From positions 57,078,984-57,142,983 of the forward strand of contig NC_088300.1 in assembly GCF_032854445.1 (NCBI RefSeq): a stretch of 64,000 bases of DNA, read 5' to 3'. Made by a program: the position numbers and the translations under genes. The notes beneath the pieces are model-generated. The model did no database searches. It was not told the DNA's origin and saw nothing but the letters and a program-made list of their open reading frames with translations. Below are positions 10,721 to 24,900 of this stretch, piece by piece. Position 1 is the first letter of the stretch. Each line of letters starts with the position of its first letter. Source of the stretch: Liolophura sinensis. Lineage: Eukaryota > Mollusca > Polyplacophora > Chitonida > Chitonidae.

Positions 10721-13700
10721 TTTGGCCAGGTAAAAACAACTGAGGGACTACAATCACATCTACAGATAAACACTATAGCAACAGGGGTGAGTGGAATCAC
10801 CAGGAACACAGGCTTATACTTTGTCCAGATGTACTGGGGAGGCAACAAAGTACAGTACCAAATGTCACTATTTATCACCACAACAACTGAGTGGGTCCTG
10901 ATAGGATATTTATATTTGTAGGGTATCTTATGAAGTTGTGCTATGGTGGCTATGCCTGGCTCTGGAGGGATCTATTGAGATTTCCGCTACAGAAGGGAAC
11001 AGTCGCTAAAGAGAAGCAAGGGGGCAGGGCAGTGGGATCTCCTGCATAACCACTTTACCACTCAGCTCCTAACTATATCTCCTCAGAATAAGGGAGACTG
11101 CGCATGAAGGATTGCTGGAATGAGACTTCTAAACATGGAGCTTGAGCTGGGACGGACTTGGCACTAATTCAGCAACGCAACCCCATCCATATGTTACATT
11201 TACCTTAGTCTGTACTTAATGTTTACTGGTGGAACATTGCCTCAGCCTCAGCCTGTCTATAACCTTCAACTGGTAAGTCCTCTTTATCTTTTTAATTAAT
11301 AAACACCATCATTTAGATTTACATCTAAGTGGTTTTAGGGTCTATATCAGGATGAACGTGTAAGGTTATTAGAGTTTTAGAGACAATATCCCCAGGGCCC
11401 TGAGTCTGTAAGCAGTACAGACAGGTACAGGTAATGCCGAGCTCTGTCTTTAAGCTAAGTGTCAAGGGTGGAGTTTTCTATATAGTGCACCTAAATACCT
11501 GTTGATGCACTACATGTATGCATGTACCCTAATTCTTCTCAAATTTGGGACAGATATCAGTAGTGTCGAAAGTAGAATATTTCATTTCTTTACCTGCCTT
11601 TTGGAAATCTAAAGATATGAGTATGATGTTTATTACATGGTCTAACCACCTGAAAAAAAAGAAACTCAATATTCCTGCTAGAATTTCATATATATTGGCT
11701 GAAAGGTCAGGTGTCCCAAATGTTAGAAGAAACAGGGTGAGAAACAGGGTGAGAACAGAAGTTCTGTACTGAACAACTTACTTGCACATGTCCATGTAAG
11801 TCTAAACATTTTAAGTCTTATTATGTAAGCTAACACTGTGTATATAGAATATACCTGTATATATATGTATACATGTAAATAACGACTAATTATGTTCAAA
11901 TGTCTGTTGAAATATAGAGTCATATAGAGCGACCGTTCCTCCAATAAACATTTCATAACGAAAACCAAGTGCTGGAGCATGCATATCTGACAACATACAA
12001 CACTGGAGACTCATTCACATATTGACCACATGCTGCATCACAACACAGAATGCATAAAAACAACCCACTGTCCTTTGAGTCCACAACATACATGTGTATA
12101 CAGGTAGCTTGACAAGATCTCAGGGGAAGGGGGTGTGTCTTATCTATATGTAACTTGTGTATTGCTCTCATGCCACACTAAGTGAAATATGGCTTAGATT
12201 AATTTCACGTAAACATTTACTCTTCATACATTTATACAGATTGTATGCAATTTAAGTTTTTTTGGAAAGATAGAAATTAGGCACAACATGCAATATGGCG
12301 CTGAATGTTAAATTAAACCCTAAGCATTCATTCTGTAATATGGTAATTTATCTTAAAGTTCCTCCCTTATTCACAAGGTGACAAATAATGAGTCACAACC
12401 GCGTTCCGTGTCTTTCTCCTGACCTTCTAACCCACCCAGCATGCAGCTTTGTTCACACTTTGGAGTTCATACAATATGCTCATTATGCTGACCCCAAAAA
12501 AGGCAAATCTCACATCTTCATAGGAAATTCAATAAACAAGTATGTTCCGAACATAAAACCCCATGGACGCTGATTTTCAAAATATTAAACGTTGAATTCT
12601 TCGATTTGCCCTCCACAAACAAGCACTAACTATGGGGAAAAAAACCTCAACTTGCCTCCTAACCAAGAACTAATAACAAATACCTCACTGCAAAAGAATG
12701 TTTGTGTGAAGCCATGTCACAAAGACATTTAAATCGCTTTTACCTTCTTCTAAACTTGAAATAGCCCACGCGAGTCATATAGCAGCTGAGTGAAACAACG
12801 GGAGAAGCTGCTTATCATTCCTCTGCCAGATTTACTGTGATTATATCAGTGGCCAATCACTGTATACATACACCCAGACCAGCCAGTACAGTCTTTGTAT
12901 TAACGATGTCAAAACATAAGCATGTAGATCTTTACAGAGATAGTTTTTTCCTTCCTTAAAATATTTTTGCTAAGGTGTAAAACTGTTTCTGTGTTCTGTA
13001 TGCTTGTAAGTTGAGATTTTTGGTATTGGTTGTGACAGAGTGTATAAACGCACAATGGAATGTCTGAGGTTTGTACAGGTATGCATGTTTATGGCATTAG
13101 GCACATTTTTAGGAACACCCCATTTAAACTGCATGTACTCTACTCCTACATTTATTACATATGGCAAAATTATGCTGAAGTAACCACATGTGCCTCATTG
13201 AAGCTATCTGCCCCATGTTACAATGCACTTAACCTCTTCATGGTGGACCTGCCTACCTCAATGCTCCTTACATGACGACGTGGACCGCTAGAGGAGACTG
13301 CGGGTGTAAAGTCAAGTTCCTCATAGGGGTTATCTTCGGAAATCTTTCGCCTTGTGCGTCCCGCACTGCTGACCAAGGGCCGTTGAGTTTTCCTGGTTAG
13401 GTTCAGGGACATGTACTCATGCTTCTCATGACCCTGTTAAGACAAGCCATGTGGGCTATCAAACTAGAAAACCAAGAACCCACAGGTAACACCCAGCCCC
13501 ACACAGGTAGACATTACCTACAGGTATGTGAAGATGAAGAACTGTCAATCAAGAGAACTATGAACCCCCGGTTAACACCCCACCGTACACAGACAGACAT
13601 TACCTACAGGTATATGAAGATGAAGAACTGTCAATCAAGAAAACTATGAACCCACAGGTAACATCCCACCATACACAGGTAGACATTACCTACAGTTATC

Positions 13701-15872
13701 TGAAAAGGAAGAACTCTCAAGCAAGAGAACCAAGAACCCAAAGGTAACACCCAGCCCCACACAGGTAGACATTACCTACAGGTATGTGAAGATGAAGAAC
13801 TGTCAATCAAGAAAACTATGAACCCACAGGTAACATCCCACCATACACAGGTAGACATTACCTACAGTTATCTGAAAATGAAGAACTCTTAAGCAAGAGA
13901 ACCAAGAACCCACAGGTAACACCCAGCCCCACACAGGTAGACATTACCTACAGGTATGTGAAGATGAAGAACTGTCAATCAAGAAAACTATGAACCCACA
14001 GGTAACATCCCACCATACACAGGTAGACATTACCTACAGGTATGTGTGAAAATGAAGAACTCTCAAGCAAGAGAACCAAGAACCCAAAGGTAACACCCAG
14101 CCCCAAACAGGTAGACATTACCTACAGGTATGTGAAGATGAAGAACTGTCAATCAAGAAAACTATGAACCCACAGGTAACACCCCACCATACACAGGTAG
14201 ACATTACCTACAGGTATCTGAAAATGAAGAACTGTCAAGAGGAAGAACCAAGAACCAACAGGTAACACCCCACCATACACAGGCAGACATTACCTACAGG
14301 TATGTGAAGACGAAGAACTGTCAATCAGAAGAACCATGAACCCACAGGTAACACCCCACCATACATAGGCAGACATTACCTATAGGTATGTGTGAAGATG
14401 AAGAACTCTCAAGCAAAAGAACCAAGAACCCAAAGGTAACACCCCACTGTACATAGGCAGACATTCCTTACAAGTATGTGAAGATGAAGAACTGTCAAGG
14501 AAGAGAACTATGAACTCACAGGTAACACCCCACCATACATAGGCAGACATTACCTACAGGTATGTGTGAAGATGAAGAACTGTCAAAAGGAAGAACCAAG
14601 AACCAACAGGTAACACCCCACCGTACACAGGCAGACATTACCTACAGGTATGTGAAGACGAAGAACTGTCAATCAGGAGAACCAAGAACCAACAAGTAAC
14701 ACCTCACCGTACACAGGCAGACATTACCTACAGGTATGTGAAGACGAAGAACTGTCAATCAGAAGAACCAAGAACCCACAGGTAACACCCCACCATACAC
14801 AGGCAGACATTACCTACAGGTATAAGAAGATGAAGTACTGTCAATCAGGAGAACCATGAACCCACAGGTAACACCCCACCATACATAGGCAGACATTACC
14901 TACAGGTATGTGTGAAGATGAAGAACTGTCAATCAGGAGAACCATGAACCCAAAGGTAACACCCCACTGTACATAGGCAGACATTCCTTACAAGTATGTG
15001 AAGATGAAGAACTGTCAAGGAAGAGAACTATGAACTCACAGGTAACACTCCACTGCACACAGGCAGATATTACCTACAGGTTTGTGGATTTGAAGAACTG
15101 TCAAGCAAGAGAACTATAGGCCCACAGGTAATGCCCCACCCCACACAGGTACACACTACCTACAGATCTGTGGATTTGAAAAACTGTCAAGCAAGAGAAC
15201 TATGAGCCCACAGGTAACACCCCATCGTACACAAGTTGACATTACCTAGAGGTATGTGGAGGTGAAGAACTGTCAATCAAGAGAACTATGAATCCATAGG
15301 TAACATCCCACTCCACTCCACCCCACCCCACACCGGTAGACATTACCTACAGGCATGTGGAGGTGAAGAACTGTCAAACAGGACAACTATAGCCCCACAA
15401 GTAACAGCCCACCTCTCACAGGCAGACATTACCTACAGATAAAGAATGATCAAAGAAGAGAACAGCAAAAAAACCTGCTTTTAGAGATCAGAAAGAGAAG
15501 GTATATACAGCATCTTCATGTCAGGTAAAAAAAGTTGATTGGAGAAACATCCTTCTACCAGATGATAGAAGGGAAGAATGCAGCACATCTACATGGATCC
15601 AAGCATTGTGTTAACTACAGAGACATGAGCTGATATTGAGAGTCTAAATCTACAGCCATCACCACCATCACCACCACCACCCACAACTACACTCACAGCA
15701 CCCACCCCGGTTAGCTGGGTCCTCCACTCAGTCATGTTATCAGTACAGCGGCACACCTCACTCTGGGAATCTATGTCTGTGTATACCACACTATACAGTA
15801 TATCTGGGCTGGAGTAACTGTTATAGAAATGTTGGGGCATCTACATGTACATATGTGTGTATTGTGTATATG

Positions 15873-15946
<74 letters not shown>

Positions 15947-18900
15947 ATACAGCCATGTAGCTAAAGGCTAATCCTACACACACTCACAGAAAACATTTAA
16001 AAATCTTTTGACATTGCTGTCACGACTGTTGATCCACGAATAGACTGGGGAACAAAATAACTGACCAAAAACTGTGCACTTAAATCTGTTATAATACACA
16101 AAAAGTCCTCATAACCCAGATATATAGCCTACAATTACATACAGGGAGAGGGGAACTTCCTATCCAACATGAATTACATGTATAATAAACAGCCATATAG
16201 TAAACCCTTCCAACCTGTTCACTGATGCAAACCACCAATGTATTTCTTCAACAATATGAAGGGGTTGAAACATAAATATATAGGTGTGTAAGTACAGGTA
16301 CATATTGCCACAATATATGGTTGTGTAAGTACATTACAGTTATTATGTTTTATACAATATTTATTTATCCTACATAGAAGCAAAATAGTGTGTCAAGTAA
16401 ACATGTAGTGAATATTCAATCAGAAAAACTACACAGTGTTGAACTAAAGAACCAAAGTTGTGAAGTGTGTGTACAGGTTTGTGCACGTCACTAAGTACAC
16501 AGAAAGAAACTTAACACACGTACATGAAATTATAGTCTTCATTATTTTACCATGCAAATTGATGATTTAGACATGGACATCCTTAGTATCCCCATGCAAT
16601 CTGTTGTGGGTTTTTTTTTTTGAATTTCTACTGCCAGTTATGAGAAAAATTTATTAACCTGAGAAAAAAAGTTTGATAAACATCCTGACACATTGCCACA
16701 CATAACAGACACCTGTGCATATACATGTATGTACTGCTTGAAGATGACAGATACCTTCCCAGCAGAACATGTATTCATAACACATTCTTATCCCCTGATT
16801 AGAATGTACTAGAGTGTCTTCTGATCATTATCGTACATTCCCGGACATTACCACAGGCTAAGTTACATGATTACATTCACCACAATTACCTGTGGAATGC
16901 ACATGATCATGTATCAGGAGGCCATCTTTACAGGTAAATGTGTGAGACCAAAGACATCCTTTCAGACAGTTTCCTAAAATATGATCTCATTAACTCTTGA
17001 AACATTTTGGGATGGTATTAATATTGGGATTTGTTCATAGCAAAACCAACAGAAAAATCTAATAATATTGTGATAAAAACCTAATAAAATTGGCTAAAAC
17101 CAAAATTCCACTGTCTAGAAATAAATCTTGCTTTACTAATAAAACAGCTGACCCAGTGAGGTGTGCCCAGTGTTTTTACACACAATATACAGGTGTGTTT
17201 ATACTTACAACCCCATGATTTGGGGTAAGGGAGAGATGGATAAAACTGGTCGAGGTGTAGTACTACAAAAATAACAAGAATATGAGTCATAAAATATCTG
17301 CTTACAGAATACAGAGCACAATGAACCAGAAAACCATCTGTACTGTACAAATTACCCTTATAGAGAAGACGCAAAAATTATGCTTTATGTACAATCAGCA
17401 AGACTTAAAATCGATTTACAGAGACTGTGGCGTAGATTTTTGGCAAAACATCAATTGTGAAAATCCAATCAAATTTTTTCTATTATTTCAGCATATTCCA
17501 AATAATTACATGTAACTTTCATAAAATATCAGTATTGTCTATGCAGTCAGACAATGGGTAACAAAGTCTTTAAAATTTAGAATGCGGGTCACACTATAAC
17601 TTTTTCAAAGAACCATTTTAACACTATAAATAGTGCAGGTACAAGTTTGATATTTACTGAAAGGCACTAACTTGAAGAATTCTGGCAAATTCAGGAAATT
17701 TGATTCAATTAACAGATGTGGATTATTCTGTCCAAAATCTCCCTTACAGCCTTTTTAAGAAAACTTGTGCAAGTACAGAGTATGCTTAACATGACATTCT
17801 ACATGAAAATCACAGTTACAGTAATAAGAGATTTGCAACTTACATCCCAATGAAACAAATGTATGCTACTGCTCCACAATCATTCATTGTTACAAAATTT
17901 ACCTAAAATGAATTTGAATAACAACAGCAATGATGATATTCCAATGGAATAGACATGTGTATAGGCCTTCCATGTACCTTGACTCCTGGTATTGTTGACT
18001 GTGTATCTTCCTCAGTTGTCTCTACAAATGAATCTTGATCACCACATTTTAAAGAGCTTTGGCCTGCAGTTTCATCACTTATGGTGTGCTCATGACCTGT
18101 GGTAGTGACATTACTTGAGGTACTGTCATCTCTTACGGCTTCATTCCTTGAGCTGCTGCCATTATCTAGAGTTCCATTACTTGAGGTGTTGTCATTATTT
18201 GGAGTTTCAATCCATGAGGTATGGTGAATACCTCCAATTTCATTACTTGAGGTGATGTCATTATCTAGAGTTTCACTCCATGAGGTATGGTCATCACCTG
18301 CAATGTCATTAGGTGATGGGGTGCTCTCATTATCTGTGCATGTACTTCCAATGCTTGAGAAACTGTCATTAACTCCAGTTCCACTCATTGGGGATTCACA
18401 TACAATATCATTACCTGACAAATTGTCATCACATGTGGCTCCAAAACTTGAAGCCTTTAGTCTTCCATTATTTGAAGTGCTGTAATTACCAGTGATTCCC
18501 GCATCTGAGGTATTGTCAAAACCAGTGCTTCCATTACTTGAGGTACATGTACTGCCATTATTTACTGCTCCATCAATCAAGCAACTTTCATAATCTCCAT
18601 GTATAGCCCCAGATGTATGGACTGTACATGTTTCAGCAGGTTCATTATTTAAGGCAGTTTCATTATTTCCATTTGAGGGGCTATATTGACATGTATTTGA
18701 AGCTTCAATAATAGCACTGTTGTTTTCATCAGCAGCTTCATTGCATATACTTGATGGAATGTCTTTATCATTAGCTTCCACATTAAAGTCACCACAAGTG
18801 CTAACAAGGTTAATGGAAGTTTTTCCCCTTCCAACAGAACCATGTCTGCTCACTCTCTCCACAGATCTCTTAATGCCATGTCCAGGTGAGAAACTGCTAC

Positions 18901-21900
18901 TTGTGATTAGACGAGCAATTCCAAACTCAACCACAACCTCATCTGTAGGGCAGGTTTCCACAAAATCTGTCTCATCCAATGGATTTGGCTCAGCATGGCT
19001 TTTATCAGCTCCTTTACGGTTGTACTTAATGTTATCAACATGGTCACCTGAGATGTCTTCATCGCTGCTATGGTTCAGCTCATTAGTCACACCTGCCAAT
19101 TCCTTCAGTCTCTCTACTGTGGCTCTGTCTATGTCATCTCCCACACCAGGCTGCTCCAGGGTTACCTGGTTGTGATTGCTGTCCATTTTGTCAAACTCAA
19201 GCAACATGTTCTCCCTTTCTATGAGTTCACCTGTGCAGGTACCAGGCTTTTCGCATGTCCAGCTGTCTCTGTTTATACATGAATCATTTACATGTCCACT
19301 CTTCCTCTCACTTTCAAATGCAGATTTTGGATGATCAGAGAGGATGTTCTGTCTATCTCCCCTGTTTAGTGATATCCAGGCCTCAGATCTCAGCCTTCTT
19401 TCATGTGTTTTTGTCCAGCGTCTATTCATGTTGTCCTCTGTCCCAGCAGGTTCCCCTATAACACCTGACCAATCGACCTGGATGACTAGCCTGTGGTTGT
19501 AAGTGCATGCCACTAGAGACAGGCTGATAAAAACTACTGATCACTTTGCCCAGGTGTGAGGAGGCAATCCAGAAGAAAAAATAGTGCATTAGCTCAATCA
19601 CATGTCACTGTGTCAGTAATAACTGGTTAATGGACCACAGCAATATTTATTTCCAGTCTGTGTGGGCAAAGAGAGGTAAAATAAATCAAGCACTGGTTCT
19701 CATATGTTCATAATACCTCATGTTTACAATCATCACTGTGATCACAAATGAACCAGACAGTTTCCTGACTGACAAAGTTATTAATATTCAAAAATTCCTA
19801 ATGAGTCACTTGTAACCTCCAATGTACAGATAAAAAACACCTGTCGGTTTGACATCAAATTAATGTTCTCAGGTTAGATAGGCAATATTAAATAATCCTG
19901 GTAACTATCACTGTTCATGTCCTTCTTTGTCTGGTTATCTGTACATAACCCAGCAGGAGTTGTGGCTGAGTGGTTCTCAGGTATTACATGACACCAACTG
20001 TCACAAGGCATCTCCCCTAAATCCAACTGAACATCAAGGATAGACACACCCCAGCTCCCCTAAAAGCACAGCCACAACTGCAACAGTACTGAAGGGCAAG
20101 GAGGCAAAGCTAATAAAAATGCCTGCCTAACCAGTCTATTGGGATGGCAATTTCCATGTATTGATCTCTTGCCAGTTGAACACTATTCACCAATCCCACC
20201 ATGTACTCAAAAACGTACATCAAGCATGTCACAGATCCCTTCTTATGAAGGGGGGAGCGCTGTTTGTAGAACGCTGTTAGTGATGGCATTCCCTGGTTCT
20301 AATATACACCTGAATAGATGAAATATTGCACATTAAGCATACACCCATGAAATCCTCCGGGCATGAGAGCAGCATCTGAAACACTGATCTGTTACGGATA
20401 CCAGTCAACCAACACTGGTCAGGACAACATACAAGTCAGTACGATATAGGCCACCAGAAAACAAGCTGACGCTCTCCTGAGGCCTTCTCAGGTAACAGCT
20501 TGCATACATGCATGAATATCATGAAATGTATCCAATTATTACGTACAGGATCAATGAAAACATCCTCAGAGTCTCATTCACGTGGGTCAGATTTGGCACT
20601 TTTTGGTGCACATCCCTGTTAGCAGCTTCAACTGGTTGTCTGTACTGCTGGGTCAGCTCATAATTAAAGGGCACTGCCTTTTGGGTTGCTTGCAGATCCG
20701 ATTACCTAAATACCTGAGATTCTCTTGTCCTCAGCGTCACCGAAGCCTCCATAGACCCTGTGCTGTGAGGGTACATTAAGAATTACCTGCCTGTGGATGG
20801 CATACATAACATCCCTATTAACATCTGTTTATACCCATCTGAACTCGATTTGTATTCCGTTGAACTTGGACACATATAAATGGTCAATGGACAGGATCTA
20901 TTCCAGAAAACCACACAGCCAACTGTACATGTATCAACATATACAGCCATATACGTGTTCAAACGCCTGTATTCCTTTTGTCAAGTTTTACATGTGCTTT
21001 AGGACGAGGAACTGCAGCTGAGTGGCTGTGGTGTTCACATCATCTTGATATCCAGTCAACCATGTACCAACCTCTTGATTGGCAATTGTCTAGCAAGAGA
21101 CAAATCAACAGAGCCTTGAACCCCCCATGTATCCACCAATGATCCTGTCCTCAGACAGCAGACATATATTTAGGGCTGGGGGATGGGGTGGGTGGGGGGA
21201 GGAAGTCAAAATCACACAACTTGTTGAAAATCACACAAATAGTGTTGAGGTCTCGGCCAGCAATGAGCATTTGTGGCTCGATACAGTTAAAAACAAACTG
21301 GATGTGGATGAGTAGCAGTGGCTGCAAACCCAGGCATTCCCTGCCAAAGCTTTTTTATCCCCTCACAAATCTCTGTGCACATGGCTTCTCGAGGCTGATC
21401 ACATTCATATCAGCTACAGATACGGCCTGAAGCACACCGCTGCCTTTGTTTGAAGCCTGAACAACATTACAAGAGTCAGAGTGGGTCCAATGCTGATGAA
21501 TCGTCAGTGATGTCATATCATGTGGTAAGACAGACTTGTGGAGATGCGAAGGTCTGGTCCGGCCCCAGTTCACACAACCTCCTCTGTCTTATGTCTGCTT
21601 CACGCTCAAGCTCTGTCATGTACCATCCTCGTCCCACAATGTCTCAGTCCCTGGACAATCTCTTACATCAGAGCATGTCAGGTTTTTGTTCTCTGCTCCT
21701 TAACCTGGATTTGTTGATCCCTAAGCAGACTGACAAATCCAAGCCAGTGAAGCTGAACTGATTTTTTCCTTTCTTGGATCTACTTGTTTTTGTTTGTTTT
21801 TTTACCTTTGACCCGATCTAGGTTTATTCTAAAAATGCTGCTACTTAGGCCTGACACAACAATTATCACAAGTCAATAATCACATGACCACATACTGGAC

Positions 21901-24900
21901 ACATCTGGGATCAATACGAGTCCAATTAATCTGCATAATAATTTTTCTTCTCTGTTTCCCTCACCAATATGGCAGGCACACTTACAAGCCTACATCAAAC
22001 AATATGTTATATCCATACTATACTTTCCAAATAGTACAGCCATGTTCTGTACACTCAGCAGGTTCCCACTACATACAAGCCCATCAGCTTTTTATCACAT
22101 CAATGAAATCAGCTACATAACTATGTCGGACTTCCATTAGAGCCCACGCCATTTCCACTCTCAATTCTATCAGCATGGTCACAAAGATAAGCCGCAGATC
22201 GATTGACCTAAATATCGCCCTATTGATGGTCAGCCTTTGCTGGTGTACTATTCATGATCTGGCAAATAGTATCAGTCCCATGCAATGACTTAATACACAA
22301 AACAACCATGGGGCCTGACAATATGACAATAACTAAAAGTCTAAACATGTACATGTGTTGTAGTAAAATCAGGAACAAATAAATTTAAAACCATGTGCCG
22401 ATTATAAAGCTAGTTACTCTCCTAAATTGGTTTGTTCCTCATTAAATATTAAAGTGCAATAAATCTATAAAAAGAGTAGTCCACTTAAAAGAGGCCTACC
22501 TGCAATCATGAATGTGTGGATAGTATTAGAATACATGTACATGTAAATTTAGTTTGGTTTGGTTATGCTGCATGATTAGTATGGTATAAGGATAGCACAC
22601 AATCCTCGCCTGTACAAGCTTAACAAAGACAGGCATGTGACATGAAGTCATACTTGTACATGAAATAGGGTAATCACTTTTAAGCTAATCGATCATACTT
22701 AAAAAGTGTTATTACATTCCTGTAATGTAAAGCCAAGCTTCGTGGTTATTTAATTAAAGAGCTACTACTACAGTGTGAAGACCTGAATGTCTTATAAGGA
22801 GGGTTAAATGATAAGGATTGGGATAGTTTGAATTGCTTTCTTGAATTGTTAAAAAACAGCAATGTATTAAAACCGCCATCACTAGTTTCGGAGGATGGTA
22901 TCGAAACAAAAGTTTTGCCTGGTGTGACGTCATTCAAGAACGCTTGGCGTCACTCATCTCTGACACTTTGCAACAAATGACGTCGCACTTTCAAACGCAC
23001 GTGACGTCATTCCAGCACAACTGCCTTACTCAACATCACATCTACTTGACTCAATGTCACATTAGGAAAATCATCACGTCACATAAGGAAAATTTTATGG
23101 AAACTGCCAAAGATTTTGTTCTTGAGAACTCTTCACTAATACAAGTTAAATAGTATTTTTTGTCGTAAATCTTTTTGAACCCTGGTGTCAGCTCTGTTCC
23201 CTATGGCATCCTTCATACCATTTTAATTTTTCTGTGTAGCTTCTCTTAAGACTGAAGTAGCACTTTAAGGCTTTTAGATATATTATGAAGTACCACAAAG
23301 AAAGCCTGTGCATTGGTTATTAGGGCTATGAGACTCTCTTGCCACACATGTACAATTTTGTGTTTTGTGCAAATACTGTAAGTAAATGTAATTTCAAATT
23401 ATATCAGAGAGGTTTAATAATACAAACGAGCGCCCATGCTCCAAACATACATGTATCAGACTTGAATATGCTGAGGTACATTCACGCTTGAGTACGTCTA
23501 ACTCAGCTGTATACGTTAAGGGTGGTGCAACTATCTGGCCACAGGCAGGTAACTATGATGATCACAGATGTCCATTAGCATCATTATGTCTTTACGTTCA
23601 TGTATCATTCATTATCTCTCCCTGGACCATTTACTATCTGTCTGTTCAAAAACCGTTCACAGAACAACATTTCAATTAGGGTATGCAGTCAGTCCATGCT
23701 AAAAGACAGCTATATGTACATAGATATACCTACATGTATGCATAAAACACCAGTCAACTATGAAAGGTTTCATTTGATGTAATTTTGCAAGTGTTTGCAA
23801 GATGTTTTTCAAACATATTCTTAAGCATTATTCTGTGTACATTGATAAAATAAAGCCCTGAAATCTGACAACCCAGCCAATGTAGTTTTGTCTCTAATAT
23901 CAAATTAAATATGTGCACAATCACTGAAAGTTGCTCTGTCATATGCAAAACAGCTGAGAAATGAGGACAATGCCACCGATCTGAAATATCACTCAAGATC
24001 AAACAATAACTTTGTTCATTTGCTTATCCGTCAAAGCAACATCTATCTCTGTATCTGACGTTCATGCAACAAAAGATCTTTTTTATACATGCCAAGTTTT
24101 TTGGTGAAGCTGCAGTATTTAAATGTCTACAACTTTAAGTAAATAGCCAGTTCAAAGGACAAAGAATTGTTTTCTATGCGCTGAACTATGATGCTGAGAC
24201 AAAACAAACTCGTATTTATCATATATAAAAAGTTGTAAGACATTATCACCCTAAACAATGCAATCTTATGTCATTATTTCAATAGACTTTTGTCAAAAAA
24301 CCCTTATGCTTCAGGCTACTCTCCAAGCATTCAATCACAGTGCACCATCTGCTAGAATAGTTAATGTTTGAGATTGCAGACATCAGCAGCCTTGTCAAGG
24401 GGGACAACTGTGTAAATAACATGTGCATGACTACTGCATCATTCACTAGATAGCCATATATTTAACTACACGTTCAGCACTGCGCCCAGCACTGCTCCTA
24501 ACACTGTACATCACTCATTATAATTCTCATTTGAGAAAGCTTACTCTGCCCAATACTTCTTCAATTAAAATCCAGCACACTGTTAACAGGTTATTCCAAA
24601 CAAATACAACGATGTGTGTAGACCATATCTGCACATGAAGAATCCACATGTAGGTATGTCTAGGTGTTCAGTCACATTTGCAAGCATGATGTTTGGGGCA
24701 GACAACATCATGAAATGTATTGTGTAATGGTTTCCAGCTGTTCAAGTGCTAATGCAAGAAGCATGTCCCTGATGACCTATCACAGGGAAAGGTGAAACCT
24801 TTTTAATTATTTGTTTCCTCCTCAACCATTTGAAATGTTAAATTGGTTAAAGAAATAGCTGCTGCTTCAGGAGCTTCAGAATTTAAAGCGCACTCACCAG

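Noticed and set aside
15771-15983. Tyr-Ile repeat frame
   Set aside because: Translation of the (TA)n microsatellite.
18252-19461. Several + strand open frames of 60-151 codons
   Set aside because: Antisense shadows of the 500-codon - strand exon.
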